The notes beneath the pieces are model-generated. The model saw only the letters and a list, made by a program, of their open reading frames with translations, searched no databases and was not told where the DNA came from. DNA of 64,000 nt, taken from Ralstonia sp. UNC404CL21Col (GTDB lineage Bacteria > Pseudomonadota > Gammaproteobacteria > Burkholderiales > Burkholderiaceae). Shown here piece by piece: positions 37,106 through 46,434 of the stretch (within the stretch, counting starts at the first letter, position 1; each line of letters begins with the position of its first letter). Location: NCBI RefSeq assembly GCF_000620465.1, contig NZ_JIBE01000004.1, positions 1,116,001-1,180,000 on the forward strand, given 5' to 3'. The translations under genes were made by a program, and so were the position numbers.

Positions 37106-38892
37106 GTGCGCACCCCGCTGGCGTGGAGGGGGATTCCCGGCTGCGCCTCCACCTCCGCTCCCATGTCGGGGGTGCCGGTGGGCGGTTCGTTCTGCGGCAC
37201 GAAGTCATCCGCACGGCCGGGCGGGCTGTACTCGTATGCCCACCGATAGACCACCGGCAGCGTCGGCCCCCAGTTGCCGTGCCCGGGCGGTGTCTGCGGC
37301 GTCTGCCATTCGAGCGTGGTGGCCCGCCACGGGTTGGCCTCGGCCTTCCTGCCGCGCACGAGGCTCCACGCCAGGTTGAAGAGGAACAGCAGCTGCGCCA
37401 AGCCCACGATGATGGCGATGACGGTGATGAACGTGTTCAGCGTCTGCGCGGACGGCGGGATGAAGCTGTAACCCTCATACGCGTAGTACCGGCGCGGCAT
37501 GCCGAGCACACCCAGGTAGTGCATCGGAAAGTAGATGAGGTACGTGCCGACGAAGGTGATCCAGAAATGCGCGCGGCCGAGCGTGTCGTTCAGCATGCGG
37601 CCCGTCACTTTCGGGTACCAGTGATAGAGGCCGCCGAACACCACCAGGATCGGCGACACGCCCATCACCATGTGGAAGTGCGCGACCACGAAGTACGTGT
37701 TGGACAGCGGAATGTCCACGCTGACGTTGCCGAGGAAGAGCCCCGTCAGGCCGCCGATGACGAACGTGCTGATGAAGCCGATGGCAAACAGCATCGGTAC
37801 GGTCAGGTGGATGTCGCCGCGCCAGAGCGTGAGCACCCAGTTGTAGACCTTCAGCGCGGTCGGGATGGCGATGATCAGCGTGGTGGTGGCAAAGAAGAAC
37901 CCGAAGTACGGGTTCATGCCCGACACGAACATGTGGTGCGCCCACACGACGAACGACAGCACACCGATGATGAGGATGGCCCACACCATCATGCGGTAGC
38001 CGAAGATGTTCTTGCGCGCGTGCGTGCTGATGAGGTCGGACACGATGCCGAAGGCGGGCAGCGCGACGATGTAGACCTCGGGGTGGCCGAAAAACCAGAA
38101 CAGGTGCTGGAACAGCAGCGGGCTGCCGCCGGCATGCTGGAGTGTTTGTCCCATCGACACCACCGCCGGCATGAAGAAGCTCGTGCCCAGCGTCTTGTCG
38201 AGCAGCATCATGATGGCCGACACGAACAGCGCCGGAAACGCCAGCAGCGCCAGCACCGTCGCGGTAAAGATGCCCCACACCGTGAGCGGCATGCGCATGA
38301 GCGTCATGCCCCGCGTGCGCGCCTGCAGCGTGGTGGTCACGTAGTTGAGCCCGCCCATGGTGGCCGCCACGATAAAGATGGCGAGCGACACCAGCATCAG
38401 CACGATGCCCCATTCGGTGCCGGGTGTTCCGGGCAGGATCGCCTGCGGTGGATACAGCGTCCAGCCTGCGCCGGTGGGCCCGCCCGGTACGAAGAAGCTC
38501 GCCACCAGCACCAGCACGGCCAGCAGGTAGACCCAGTAGCTGAGCATGTTCAGGAACGGAAACACCATGTCGCGCGCGCCCAGCATCAGCGGGATCAGGT
38601 AGTTGCCGAAGCCGCCCAGGAACAGCGCCGTGAGCAGGTAGATCACCATGATCATTCCGTGCATGGTGACGAACTGGTAGTAGTGGTTGGCGTCGATGAA
38701 GGCGAACCTGCCCGGAAAGCCCAGCTGCAGCCGCATCAGGTTCGACAGCACGAGCCCCACCAGCCCGATGGCGATGGCCGTGAGCGAATACTGCACCGCG
38801 ATGACCTTGTGGTCCTGGCTCCAGACGTAGCGCGTCCAGAAGCTCTGCGGTGCGTGGCTGTGGTCGCCGTGGTCATTGTTGCCGTAGGACAT
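37102..38892 (-). CDS. coxN: Cytochrome c oxidase subunit I
   Basis: Catalytic heme-copper subunit of 596 residues, 12 helices in the inner membrane. Low-spin heme ligand in MHGMIMVIYLL, CuB ligands and cross-linked Tyr in HLFWFFGHPEVYI, HH in VWAHHMF, heme ligands near VAHFHMVMG and the K/D-channel positions follow A-type oxidases. An unusual His/Asn-rich start (YGNNDHGDHSHAP) precedes the first helix. Follows subunit II by 12 bases. Reduces O2 to water while pumping protons. Confidence 0.97.
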   Translation of the reverse strand: MSYGNNDHGDHSHAPQSFWTRYVWSQDHKVIAVQYSLTAIAIGLVGLVLSNLMRLQLGFPGRFAFIDANHYYQFVTMHGMIMVIYLLTALFLGGFGNYLIPLMLGARDMVFPFLNMLSYWVYLLAVLVLVASFFVPGGPTGAGWTLYPPQAILPGTPGTEWGIVLMLVSLAIFIVAATMGGLNYVTTTLQARTRGMTLMRMPLTVWGIFTATVLALLAFPALFVSAIMMLLDKTLGTSFFMPAVVSMGQTLQHAGGSPLLFQHLFWFFGHPEVYIVALPAFGIVSDLISTHARKNIFGYRMMVWAILIIGVLSFVVWAHHMFVSGMNPYFGFFFATTTLIIAIPTALKVYNWVLTLWRGDIHLTVPMLFAIGFISTFVIGGLTGLFLGNVSVDIPLSNTYFVVAHFHMVMGVSPILVVFGGLYHWYPKVTGRMLNDTLGRAHFWITFVGTYLIYFPMHYLGVLGMPRRYYAYEGYSFIPPSAQTLNTFITVIAIIVGLAQLLFLFNLAWSLVRGRKAEANPWRATTLEWQTPQTPPGHGNWGPTLPVVYRWAYEYSPPGRADDFVPQNEPPTGTPDMGAEVEAQPGIPLHASGVRT

Positions 38893-38904
38893 GGCGTCTC
38901 CTCG

Positions 38905-40062
38905 CTACGGTTTTGCCGTGGTCGATGCGGCATCGCCACCTTGCGCCTTGATGTACGCAACGAGCGCTGCGAGTTCCTGCTCGCTCAGGTCGAACGACGG
39001 CATGATCGGCGCGAAGCCTTTCACCACGCGAGCCTTCGGGTCGCGGATGAACGCACGCAGGTACGCCTCGTCGACGTGCGCGGTGCTGCCGTCGGCCATG
39101 GTTTCGGTCTTGCCGTAGAGCCCTTTCCACGTGGGGCCCACGCGCGGGCTGCCGTCGACGCTGTGGCAGGCAACGCAGCCCTTGGCCTGGGCGAGCGTCT
39201 GGCCCTGCTCTGCCAATGCCTGGGCGCTTCCGCCGGCAGCGGCGGGGGCCGCCTGCACCTTGGCCTTCTGGTGCTGCTCGAAGGTGGTCTGCTGGGCGAG
39301 CCAGCGTGCGAACGACGCCTCGTCTTCCACGACCACCACGCCGCGCATGTTGGCGTGCCCGATGCCGCAGAGCTGCGCGCACAGGATGTCGTAGCGCCCC
39401 GCCTTGGTGGGGGTGAACCAGAACGTAGTGATCATGCCCGGCACCATGTTCATGCGCGCGCGAAACGGCGGCACATAGAAGTCGTGCAGCACATCGCGCG
39501 AGCGTGCCAGCACCTGGATCGGGCGGTTGATCGGCAGGTGCAGCTCGGGCGTTTCGATCAGGTAGTTGTCGCGGCCGTTCGGGTCAGCCGGGTTCATGCC
39601 GAACGGGTTGTCGTTGCTCATGTAGCGCACGTCGGTCGTGCCGAGCTTGCCGCCGGGGCCGGCAAAGCGGAAGCGCCATTGCCACTGCTGGCCGAGTACT
39701 TCCATCTGCAGGGCGTTCGGTGGTGGGCGTACGTAATCGGCATAGACGAACAGGCCGGGCGCGAGCAGCGCGGCCACACCCACGCTGGTGACGCCGATCA
39801 GCCACCATTCCAGTCGCGTGTTGTGCGGCTCGTAGGCGGCGCGTTGGTTGGGTTGGCCATCGCGATGGCGATAGCGCAGGAGCGCCGCGACGACGAAGAG
39901 GTTGATGGCGACAAACAGCACGCCGGTGATGACGATGGTGATCGTCAGCGTGTCGTCCATGCGCACCCAGTTGGAGGCGATCGGGGTGATCCACCACGGG
40001 CTGGCAAAGTGAAACCCCACCGCCAGCACGACGATCAGCACGAGCGCAATCGCAAGGGCCAT
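38905..40062 (-). CDS. coxM: Cytochrome c oxidase subunit II with C-terminal cytochrome c domain
   Basis: 385 residues. Two N-terminal helices (a signal-like one, then ITIVITGVLFVAINLFVVAALL), the cupredoxin domain with the CuA site CAQLCGIGHANM (C-x3-C-x3-H-x2-M), then a fused class I cytochrome c with GCVACHS (CxxCH) and an axial methionine in PIMPSF. This caa3-type fusion lets the complex take electrons directly from other cytochromes. Start ATG 40062 has a strong GGAGGTG site; it opens the leftward operon II-I-III-III-IV. Confidence 0.96.
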   Translation of the reverse strand: MALAIALVLIVVLAVGFHFASPWWITPIASNWVRMDDTLTITIVITGVLFVAINLFVVAALLRYRHRDGQPNQRAAYEPHNTRLEWWLIGVTSVGVAALLAPGLFVYADYVRPPPNALQMEVLGQQWQWRFRFAGPGGKLGTTDVRYMSNDNPFGMNPADPNGRDNYLIETPELHLPINRPIQVLARSRDVLHDFYVPPFRARMNMVPGMITTFWFTPTKAGRYDILCAQLCGIGHANMRGVVVVEDEASFARWLAQQTTFEQHQKAKVQAAPAAAGGSAQALAEQGQTLAQAKGCVACHSVDGSPRVGPTWKGLYGKTETMADGSTAHVDEAYLRAFIRDPKARVVKGFAPIMPSFDLSEQELAALVAYIKAQGGDAASTTAKP

Positions 40063-40208
40063 GGGCACCTCCGGCGAGGGACTCCCTCAACACGCTAAAG
40101 ACAGGCTAGGTCGCGCACTCGGATCGTGCAAGGCAACGTAAGGACGAGGCACACCCCGCGTACGGATCGCGCCGACGCGCCGTCTGCATGCTGCGCCGCA
40201 ATGCAAAA

Positions 40209-40243
40209 CGGCCGCCTCCGGCATGTGTTGCCAGAGGCGGCCG
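40209..40243 (-). terminator. Strong hairpin terminator for the leftward 40.3-40.8 kb gene
   Basis: CGGCCGCCTC pairs with GAGGCGGCCG, and GGCA/TGCC extends the stem past one mismatch; the loop is about five bases. Read leftward the stem is followed by GTTTTGC, a short U tract. It lies 50 bases past the stop of the small membrane protein gene. Confidence 0.6.
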
Positions 40244-40292
40244 CCTCCTGATGGCGCCGCTCAGCTTGCGGCGCCGCAGGAAAAAGGTTGTG

Positions 40293-40805
40293 TCAGCGCA
40301 TCGGTTCGCGCACGCGCCGCTCCAGCATGCCGTAGGTGATGGCCGTTACCACCCCGAACAGCAGGTTCGCGAGCAGTGGCCCTGAGCCGCGCTCCGAAAC
40401 AAACCACGGAAACACCGCCGTCATGCCATAGAAGTTCACCACGTACGCGACGATCCCGAAGGCCACGCCGACGGCCGCGAGCATGCCGGGGCTCGAATCG
40501 AAGTGAAACGGCGCGATGATGGCGCCAAGGATCATCCCCATGATGGCGCCCAGTACGAAGTGCAGCACGAGCGCCGTCGCCACGATGCTGTAGCTGAACA
40601 ACGACATCTCTTCCAGTGCGCCCCGGCCCATGACCATGGCGGCGATCTTGTGGGTCGGGCGCCAGGGGCTTTCATTGAGCACCATGGTCGACCAGAAGAA
40701 TTCGAGCACGATGACCAGTGCGCCGCCCACGAGGCCGGCCACGCTGGCGGCGAGCCAGTCGGGCATGCGGCGCTCCCAATGATGCGATTGCATGTGCAGT
40801 TCCAT
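40293..40805 (-). CDS. Conserved-looking membrane protein of unknown function
   Basis: 170 residues, four hydrophobic helices: LAASVAGLVGGALVIVLEFF, YSIVATALVLHFVLGAIMGM, GMLAAVGVAFGIVAYVVNFYGM and LLANLLFGVVTAITYGML. The ribosome site GGAGG is ideally placed before the ATG at 40805. Several helices hold His/Glu or Phe/Trp residues (VLEFFWS). I do not recognise a family name. Lies alone, leftward, with its own terminator, just upstream (in that direction) of nothing else, so likely monocistronic. Confidence 0.8.
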   Translation of the reverse strand: MELHMQSHHWERRMPDWLAASVAGLVGGALVIVLEFFWSTMVLNESPWRPTHKIAAMVMGRGALEEMSLFSYSIVATALVLHFVLGAIMGMILGAIIAPFHFDSSPGMLAAVGVAFGIVAYVVNFYGMTAVFPWFVSERGSGPLLANLLFGVVTAITYGMLERRVREPMR

Positions 40806-40901
40806 ACGAACCTCCTGCTGATGTATCCACGCAAGCACTTAGGATCGGAAGCGCCACTTACGGTGCTGCAAAGCGCTGTGCGCCAAGTGCCCTGTGCAGA
40901 A

Positions 40902-41360
40902 TCAGTCTGGCAGATACGGGTGCCAACGCAAGGTACAAAATCCATGCGCATCGCACAGCACTACGGCGTTTTGCTCGAACGTGAGCATCAAGGTATCGGC
41001 AACCGAAGGGTCTTCGATGAACAGAAGCAGGCTCGGTTCGGAGGACCACGCGTTCGCCGGGGCATCTTCCGGCGGGCCGCCTTCGCCCGAGAGCCAGGCC
41101 ATGCCGCGTGCGATGGCCCAGGCAAGCAGCTCGGCCTGCCGCGCGGCGTTTTCATCGGCAGACACCGCGTGCGAAAACGGCTGATGCGCCGTCACGAAGA
41201 CGGCCCACGGTACATTGGCTTGCGCGAGCAATGCCGCCACGCACGGGTTGATGGCATCGACGCGCAACAGCACATCGCCCTCCGGTGCGCTGATGCGATA
41301 CCGCGCGCTGCGATAAGCGGCAATCAACTCGGGCGTGGGGGCGGGCGGATGACGGTGCAT
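40902..41360 (-). CDS. DUF3293 domain protein
   Basis: 152-residue soluble protein. The blocks AYRSARYRI, FVTAHQPFSHAVSADENAARQAELLAW and LLFIEDPSVADTL match DUF3293, a small family of unknown function. Start ATG 41360 is taken because homology starts there; the longer frame adds an arginine-rich stretch. No operon partner: 147 bases separate it from the divergent UspA gene. Confidence 0.8.
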   Translation of the reverse strand: MHRHPPAPTPELIAAYRSARYRISAPEGDVLLRVDAINPCVAALLAQANVPWAVFVTAHQPFSHAVSADENAARQAELLAWAIARGMAWLSGEGGPPEDAPANAWSSEPSLLLFIEDPSVADTLMLTFEQNAVVLCDAHGFCTLRWHPYLPD

Positions 41361-41506
41361 TGTTGCGTCGCATGGTCGCGGCCATCTGATTTGGCGCAAC
41401 GCAAAAGGGCGGTCGATGTCACAGAATAGCGTGTGGGTGGCCCAAGCGCTTCCCCAGCACAGTCAGCACAGTATTCCGACAACCACTCTCCTGCGAGGCT
41501 TGAACC

Positions 41507-41962
41507 ATGTACAAGAAGATCCTGGTCGCCATTGATGGCAGCGAAACCAGCAAGCTGGCCCTGGCCGAGGCCGTGCGCCTTGCCAAGGCATTCCAGAGCA
41601 CCATCCGCGCCGTCTATATCGTCGACAGCCCCGCCATGCTCTTCGACGTCGGCTATTACGACCCGACCGAGCTACGCAAGTCGTTTATCGAAGCCGGCAC
41701 CGCGTTGCTGGCCGACACCGCCGCAACGCTCACCTCCGCGGGTTTGCAGCAGGAAACGGTGCTGGTGGAAACCCAGCACGTGGGTGAGGATGTGGCGGGT
41801 GCCCTGCAGGCCGAAGCGGTGCGAAGCGGCGCCGATGTGGTCGTGATCGGCACGCACGGCCGCCGTGGCCTGGCGCATGCGATGCTGGGCAGCGTGGCCG
41901 AGAAGTTCATCCGCCAGGCGACCACGCCGGTGTTGCTGGTACGCGGTCCGGCCAAGGGCTGA
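41507..41962 (+). CDS. Universal stress protein UspA family
   Basis: 151 residues, Rossmann-like fold. YKKILVAIDGSETSKLAL starts the ATP-binding form and the nucleotide motif GTHGRRGLAHAMLGSVAEKFI (G-x2-G-x9-G-S) is intact, so it is likely an ATP-binding Usp. Single-domain. A perfect ten-base-pair hairpin follows its stop. Confidence 0.95.
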   Translation: MYKKILVAIDGSETSKLALAEAVRLAKAFQSTIRAVYIVDSPAMLFDVGYYDPTELRKSFIEAGTALLADTAATLTSAGLQQETVLVETQHVGEDVAGALQAEAVRSGADVVVIGTHGRRGLAHAMLGSVAEKFIRQATTPVLLVRGPAKG

Positions 41963-41978
41963 GCCTCGGTTGTCATTG

Positions 41979-42002
41979 CGCAGGCAGGGCCTCCTGCCTG
42001 CG
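41979..42002 (+). terminator. Terminator-like hairpin after the Usp gene
   Basis: CGCAGGCAGG-GCCT-CCTGCCTGCG is a perfect ten-base-pair stem with a four-base loop, 16 bases after the Usp stop. There is no T-run downstream, so it may act as a processing barrier or with help from another factor. Confidence 0.5.
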
Positions 42003-42065
42003 GGTGCCGGATATGATGTCGGGATTCGATTTGCCCCAACCCAGCGTATCCGTCGCCGTCCCATC

Positions 42066-42764
42066 ATGAATATCAATCCCGACGCTGTGCAGCGTCGCGC
42101 CATCCGTACTCTGACCGCCCTTGAAGGACGCGTGCTCGGCGTTCTGGTCGAAAAGCAGCACACGGTGCCCGACACTTATCCGCTGACGCTCAACGCGCTG
42201 GCGGCCGGCTGCAATCAGAAAACCGCAAGAGCGCCGGTCATGTCCGTTACCGAAGCCGAGATCCTCACGGCCATTGACGGGCTGAAGTCCCTGAGCCTGG
42301 TCATGGAGGGCAGCAGCAGCCGCGTGCCGCGCTTCGAGCACAACATGAACCGCGTGCTGGGCGTGCCAAGTCAATCCGTCGCGTTGCTCACGGTGCTGTT
42401 GCTGCGCGGCCCGCAGACCGCAGCCGAGTTGCGACTGAACGCGGCGCGGTTCCACGCCTTTGCCGACATTTCATCCGTTGAAGCGTTTCTGGACGAACTG
42501 GCAGAGAACGATCCGCCCTATGTCGTGAAGCTGCAGCGTATGCCGGGGGAGCGTGAAAGCCGTTGGATGCACCTGCTGTGCGGTGAAGTTGCGCAGGCCG
42601 ACATCCGGCAGGGCGCCGGGGTTGACGAGTCCATCGCGCCGTCTGAGTTTGAAGCGCTGAAGGCCGAGCAGAAGCAGTTGGCCGACAAGGTGGCCAGGCT
42701 TCAGGCGCTTGTCGAACAGATGGCGGGTGAGCTGGGTATCTCGATCGACAAGTCGATGCTGTAA
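42066..42764 (+). CDS. yceH: YceH/DUF480 family protein
   Basis: 232 residues. LTALEGRVLGVLVEKQHTVPDTYPLTLN and the winged-helix repeat around SVALLTVLLLRGPQTAAELR are characteristic of DUF480 (two tandem winged-helix domains, UPF0502). A C-terminal helix rich in Glu/Lys/Gln forms a coiled coil (residues about 200-225). Function unknown. Converges on edd with a hairpin between the genes. Confidence 0.93.
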   Translation: MNINPDAVQRRAIRTLTALEGRVLGVLVEKQHTVPDTYPLTLNALAAGCNQKTARAPVMSVTEAEILTAIDGLKSLSLVMEGSSSRVPRFEHNMNRVLGVPSQSVALLTVLLLRGPQTAAELRLNAARFHAFADISSVEAFLDELAENDPPYVVKLQRMPGERESRWMHLLCGEVAQADIRQGAGVDESIAPSEFEALKAEQKQLADKVARLQALVEQMAGELGISIDKSML

Positions 42765-42768
42765 ACAC

Positions 42769-42799
42769 AACCGGCCGAGGCCTCGGGCCTGGGCCGGTT
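42769..42799. terminator. Hairpin between convergent yceH and edd
   Basis: AACCGGCC pairs with GGCCGGTT around an inner GAGGCCTC palindrome, placed in the 49-base gap between two convergent stops. It lacks a U tract on either side but could serve both transcripts. Confidence 0.45.
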
Positions 42800-42813
42800 G
42801 GATCGTCTTCAGC

Positions 42814-44643
42814 CTATGCGCCGGCCGATACGAACAACGTGCAGGCGCCTTCTTCCGCTGCGGACACATTGCGGCGGAAACCCGAGAACAGGTCTCGCCC
42901 AACGCCGGCGTGGTAATGCGACAGATCGGGCACGCTGACCTGGCGGGCATTCCACTCCGCCTCCGGCACGCGCACTTGCAGCGTGCCCGCTTCGGCATCC
43001 AGCACGACGATGTCGCCATCGCGCACACGCGCCAGCGGCCCACCGTGGAGCGCTTCCGGCGTGATGTGAATGGCGGCCGGCACCTTGCCCGATGCGCCCG
43101 ACATGCGGCCGTCCGTCACCAGCGCGACCTTGAAACCGCGCTCCTGCAGCACCGACAGCGTTGGCGTGAGCTTGTGCAGTTCGGGCATGCCGTTGGCGGC
43201 CGGGCCCTGATACGGCAGCACGGCCACGAAATCGCGCTCCAGTTCGCCGGCTTTGAACGCGTTGATCAGATCGTCCTGCGCCAGGAACACGCGCGCCGGC
43301 GCTTCCACAAAACGATGTTCCGGCTTGACCGCCGACACCTTGATGACCGAGCGCCCGATGTTGCCGTCGAGCACGCGCAGGCCGCCGTCCGGCGAGAACG
43401 GCTCGGCCACGCCGCGCACGATGTTGGTATCGAGCGAGGCGGCGGCGCCATCGCGCCACACCAGCTTGTCGCCTTCCAGGAAGGGCTCTTGCGCATGACG
43501 GCGCAGGCCCTTGCCCATGATCGTCGTCACGTCGTCGTGCAGCAGGCCGGCGTCGAGCAGTTCGCGAATCACGATGGACAGACCGCCCGCGGCCTGGAAT
43601 TCGTTCACGTCGGCCTTGCCGTTCGGGTAGACCCGCGCCAGCAGCGGAATCACGCCCGACAGATCGTTGAAGTCGTCCCACGTGAGCAGGATGCCGGCCG
43701 CACGCGCCATCGCCACCAGGTGCAGCGTGTGGTTGGTCGAGCCGCCCGTGGCCAGCAGGCCGACGATGCCGTTGACGAACGCGCGCTCATCCAGCACGTC
43801 GGCAATGGGGGTGTACTGGTCGCCGCTGAAGACGAGCTTGAGCGCCTGGCGCGCCGACTCACGCGTGAGCGCTTCGCGCAGCGGCGTGTTCGGGTTGATG
43901 AAGGCGGTGCCCGGCAGGTGCAGGCCCATCACCTCCATCAGCATCTGGTTGGAGTTCGCCGTGCCGTAGAACGTGCACGTGCCCGGGCCGTGGTACGACT
44001 TCGATTCGGCTTCCAGCAGGTCGGCGCGGGAGAGCTTGCCTTCGGCGTACAGCTGGCGCGTGCGCGCCTTTTCATCATTGCTGATGCCAGTGGTCATCGG
44101 GCCGGCCGGCACGAACACGGCCGGCAGGTGGCCGAACGACAGCGCGCCGATCACCAAGCCCGGCACGATCTTGTCGCACACGCCCAGGTACAGCGCCGCG
44201 TCGAACATCTGGTGCGACAGCGCCACGGCCGTCGACAGGGCAATCGTGTCGCGCGAGAACAGCGACAGCTCCATCCCGTCCTGCCCCTGCGTCACGCCAT
44301 CGCACATGGCCGGCACGCCACCGGCAAACTGCGCGGTGCCGCCGGCGTCCAGCGCGGCCTGCTTGAGCCACGCCGGAAACGCCTCCAGCGGCTGGTGCGC
44401 CGACAGCATGTCGTTGTAGGCGGAGACAATGCCGAGGTTCGGCCGCTCCAGCGCTTTCAGGCGGATCTTCGCTTCGCCCGGCATGGCCGCAAAGCCGTGC
44501 GCGAGGTTCGTACACGAGAGCAGCGTACGCTCGACCTTGCGGCCGGCATTCTTGCGGGTCACGTCCAGATAGGCCTGGCGCGGGCCGCGGCTGCGGTCGA
44601 TGATGCGTTGGGTGACGGCGGCCAGAGTGCGGTGCAGGGCCAT
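42814..44643 (-). CDS. edd: Phosphogluconate dehydratase
   Basis: Entner-Doudoroff enzyme converting 6-phosphogluconate to KDPG. 609 residues, full length for Edd. The IlvD/Edd signature CDKIVPG, a [10 protein letters not shown] block and the Fe-S cysteines in CDG, CDK and CTF positions are present, so a [4Fe-4S] cluster is expected. Leftward from a GGAG site. Its promoter region carries one HexR-like site, and the divergent zwf operon the other. KDPG aldolase (eda) is not in the window. Confidence 0.97.
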   Translation of the reverse strand: MALHRTLAAVTQRIIDRSRGPRQAYLDVTRKNAGRKVERTLLSCTNLAHGFAAMPGEAKIRLKALERPNLGIVSAYNDMLSAHQPLEAFPAWLKQAALDAGGTAQFAGGVPAMCDGVTQGQDGMELSLFSRDTIALSTAVALSHQMFDAALYLGVCDKIVPGLVIGALSFGHLPAVFVPAGPMTTGISNDEKARTRQLYAEGKLSRADLLEAESKSYHGPGTCTFYGTANSNQMLMEVMGLHLPGTAFINPNTPLREALTRESARQALKLVFSGDQYTPIADVLDERAFVNGIVGLLATGGSTNHTLHLVAMARAAGILLTWDDFNDLSGVIPLLARVYPNGKADVNEFQAAGGLSIVIRELLDAGLLHDDVTTIMGKGLRRHAQEPFLEGDKLVWRDGAAASLDTNIVRGVAEPFSPDGGLRVLDGNIGRSVIKVSAVKPEHRFVEAPARVFLAQDDLINAFKAGELERDFVAVLPYQGPAANGMPELHKLTPTLSVLQERGFKVALVTDGRMSGASGKVPAAIHITPEALHGGPLARVRDGDIVVLDAEAGTLQVRVPEAEWNARQVSVPDLSHYHAGVGRDLFSGFRRNVSAAEEGACTLFVSAGA

Positions 44644-44686
44644 GCGGGTTCTCCTGGAGGGGGTAGGTCCGGGCGGGACCGAATGC

Positions 44687-44701
44687 TGTAATTTTCCTAC
44701 A
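44687..44701. promoter_or_regulatory. HexR-like operator upstream of edd
   Basis: TGTAATTTTCCTACA has TGTA and TACA arms separated by seven bases and lies 44 bases upstream of the edd start codon. It matches the TGTA-N7-TACA shape of HexR/RpiR operators. The inner half is imperfect. Confidence 0.6.
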
Positions 44702-44874
44702 AATGCGTCGGATGTGGTGCAGGGTTTTCCACAGGTACCGAATCCGATGCCGCGCCATTGACGCGGGCGAGCACGCGAATTGCGTGCCAGAAGCCCCGCC
44801 GGAGGCCATGCTTCGGCGCAAAAGATTTGCCGGAAACGCTTGCCGGGGCAGTTTCACGAACGCCTTGCTCGCGA

Positions 44875-44889
44875 TGTAGTAATACTACA
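44875..44889. promoter_or_regulatory. HexR-like operator upstream of zwf
   Basis: TGTAGTAATACTACA is a perfect palindrome about the central A. It lies 75 bases before the preferred zwf start and overlaps a possible promoter (TTGCTC at 44865, then CAAAAT at 44888, 17-base spacer), which would place it to block RNA polymerase. Confidence 0.7.
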
Positions 44890-44964
44890 AAATGAGCTGA
44901 AAAGACGTGGCTTTGCTAGTCAGCTAGGCTAGCCTAATCGATGGCTCACACACAGGAGATGACG

Positions 44965-46434
44965 ATGTCGGTGCCCGCATTCGACATGGTGTTGTTCGGC
45001 GGTACGGGCGATCTTGCCCGCCGCAAGCTGATTCCGGCCTTGTTCGATGCGCATCAGGGCGGCGAACTGCACTCGCGCGGGCGGATCTTCGCCATCGGCA
45101 CGCAGCCGCTGGAAACTGCCGGCTACCTCGCCCTGCTGGAGCGCGAAACGCGCCCGACCATGCGCCTGTACTCCGGCGCGCCCGTCTCCGACGACGCCTG
45201 GGCCTCGTTTGCCGAGCGCATCGTCTATCAGCAGGTGGACGCCCGCAAACCCGAGCAGTTCGACGCGCTGGCCGCCGCGCTGGGCGAGGACCGCGCGCCG
45301 GTCACGGTCTGCTACCTGGCCACGGCGCCGGGCATTTTCGTCGACATCTGCGCGCAGCTCGCCCGCGTCGGGCTGAATACGCCGAATGTACGGCTGGTGT
45401 TGGAAAAGCCGCTGGGCACCGATCTTGCGTCGAACGAGCGCATCAATTCCGCCGTGGCGCAGTTCTTTGCCGAGGACCAGATCTACCGGATCGACCACTA
45501 CCTCGGGAAAGAGTCCGTCCAGAACCTGATGGCGATCCGGTTTGGCAACGCGCTGTTCGAACCGCTGTGGCGCCGCGAATGGATCAAGGACGTGCAGATC
45601 ACGATTGCCGAGCAGCTTGGCGTGGAAAAGCGCGGCGATTTCTACGACGGCGTCGGCGCGCTGCGCGACATGGTGCAGAACCACCTGCTGCAACTGCTGT
45701 GTATCGTCGCCATGGAACCGCCGTCGAGCCTGTCGCAAGACGCCATCCGCGACGAAAAGCTGAAGATCTTGAAAGCGCTCAAGCCGATCCCGCTGCAAGA
45801 GGTGCCTGAGAAGACCGTGCGCGGACAGTATCAGGAAGGCGCCATCGCGGGGCAGCCGGTGCAGGGCTATCTGCACGAGCAGGGCATTCCGCCGGACAGC
45901 CGCACGGAAACCTTCGTCGCCATCAAGGCCGAGATTGCCAACTGGCGCTGGGCCGGCGTGCCGTTCTACCTGCGCACCGGCAAGCGCATGCCGCAACGGC
46001 TGGCGGAGATCGTGGTGCGCTTTCATGATGTGCCGCACGCACTGTTCCCTAAACCGCTGATCCAGTTTCCGGAGAACCGTCTGGTCATTCGCCTGCAGCC
46101 GGAAGAGAGCATCCGCCTGCAATTCCTGACCAAGACGCCGGGCGCGGCGCTGGGCCTGCAGCCGTCCACGCTGGACCTGGACTTTACCGACCACGGCGGC
46201 GTGCGCCATGCCGGCGCGTATGAGCGTCTGCTGATGGATGCCGTCAACGGCAAGCTCGGCCTCTTCGTGCGCCGCGATGAGCAGGCCGAAGCCTGGCGCT
46301 GGGTCGAGCCGATCATCGAGGCGTGGAACGAAGCGCGCATTCCGCCCAAGGGCTACACCGCGGGCAGCTGGGGCCCGGCGGCATCGAGCGCGCTGCTCTC
46401 GCGCGACAACGCCGCGTGGCACGAGGAGATGTAA
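44965..46434 (+). CDS. zwf: Glucose-6-phosphate 1-dehydrogenase
   Basis: Oxidises glucose 6-phosphate to 6-phosphogluconolactone, making NAD(P)H. 489 residues. The NAD(P) motif is VLFGGTGDLARRKLIPAL, the active-site signature RIDHYLGKESVQN holds the catalytic His/Lys, and EKPLGTD matches the substrate site. Start ATG 44965 is preferred to 44941 because GGAG lies eight bases before it and the earlier ATG has no ribosome site. The stop shares a base with the pgl start (TAATG). Confidence 0.96.
   Translation: MSVPAFDMVLFGGTGDLARRKLIPALFDAHQGGELHSRGRIFAIGTQPLETAGYLALLERETRPTMRLYSGAPVSDDAWASFAERIVYQQVDARKPEQFDALAAALGEDRAPVTVCYLATAPGIFVDICAQLARVGLNTPNVRLVLEKPLGTDLASNERINSAVAQFFAEDQIYRIDHYLGKESVQNLMAIRFGNALFEPLWRREWIKDVQITIAEQLGVEKRGDFYDGVGALRDMVQNHLLQLLCIVAMEPPSSLSQDAIRDEKLKILKALKPIPLQEVPEKTVRGQYQEGAIAGQPVQGYLHEQGIPPDSRTETFVAIKAEIANWRWAGVPFYLRTGKRMPQRLAEIVVRFHDVPHALFPKPLIQFPENRLVIRLQPEESIRLQFLTKTPGAALGLQPSTLDLDFTDHGGVRHAGAYERLLMDAVNGKLGLFVRRDEQAEAWRWVEPIIEAWNEARIPPKGYTAGSWGPAASSALLSRDNAAWHEEM

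Larger units (their letters stand above)
44644..44964. promoter_or_regulatory. Divergent edd/zwf control region
   Basis: 321 bases between start codons of edd and zwf. It contains two HexR-type palindromes, one at each end (44687-44701 and 44875-44889). I see no open reading frame worth listing in it. Confidence 0.6.

Noticed and set aside
37060..40098. Antisense frame of 1012 codons across the oxidase genes
   Set aside because: Shadow of coxN, coxM and part of subunit III; no ribosome site and a composition (Arg/His/Gln-rich) typical of such shadows.
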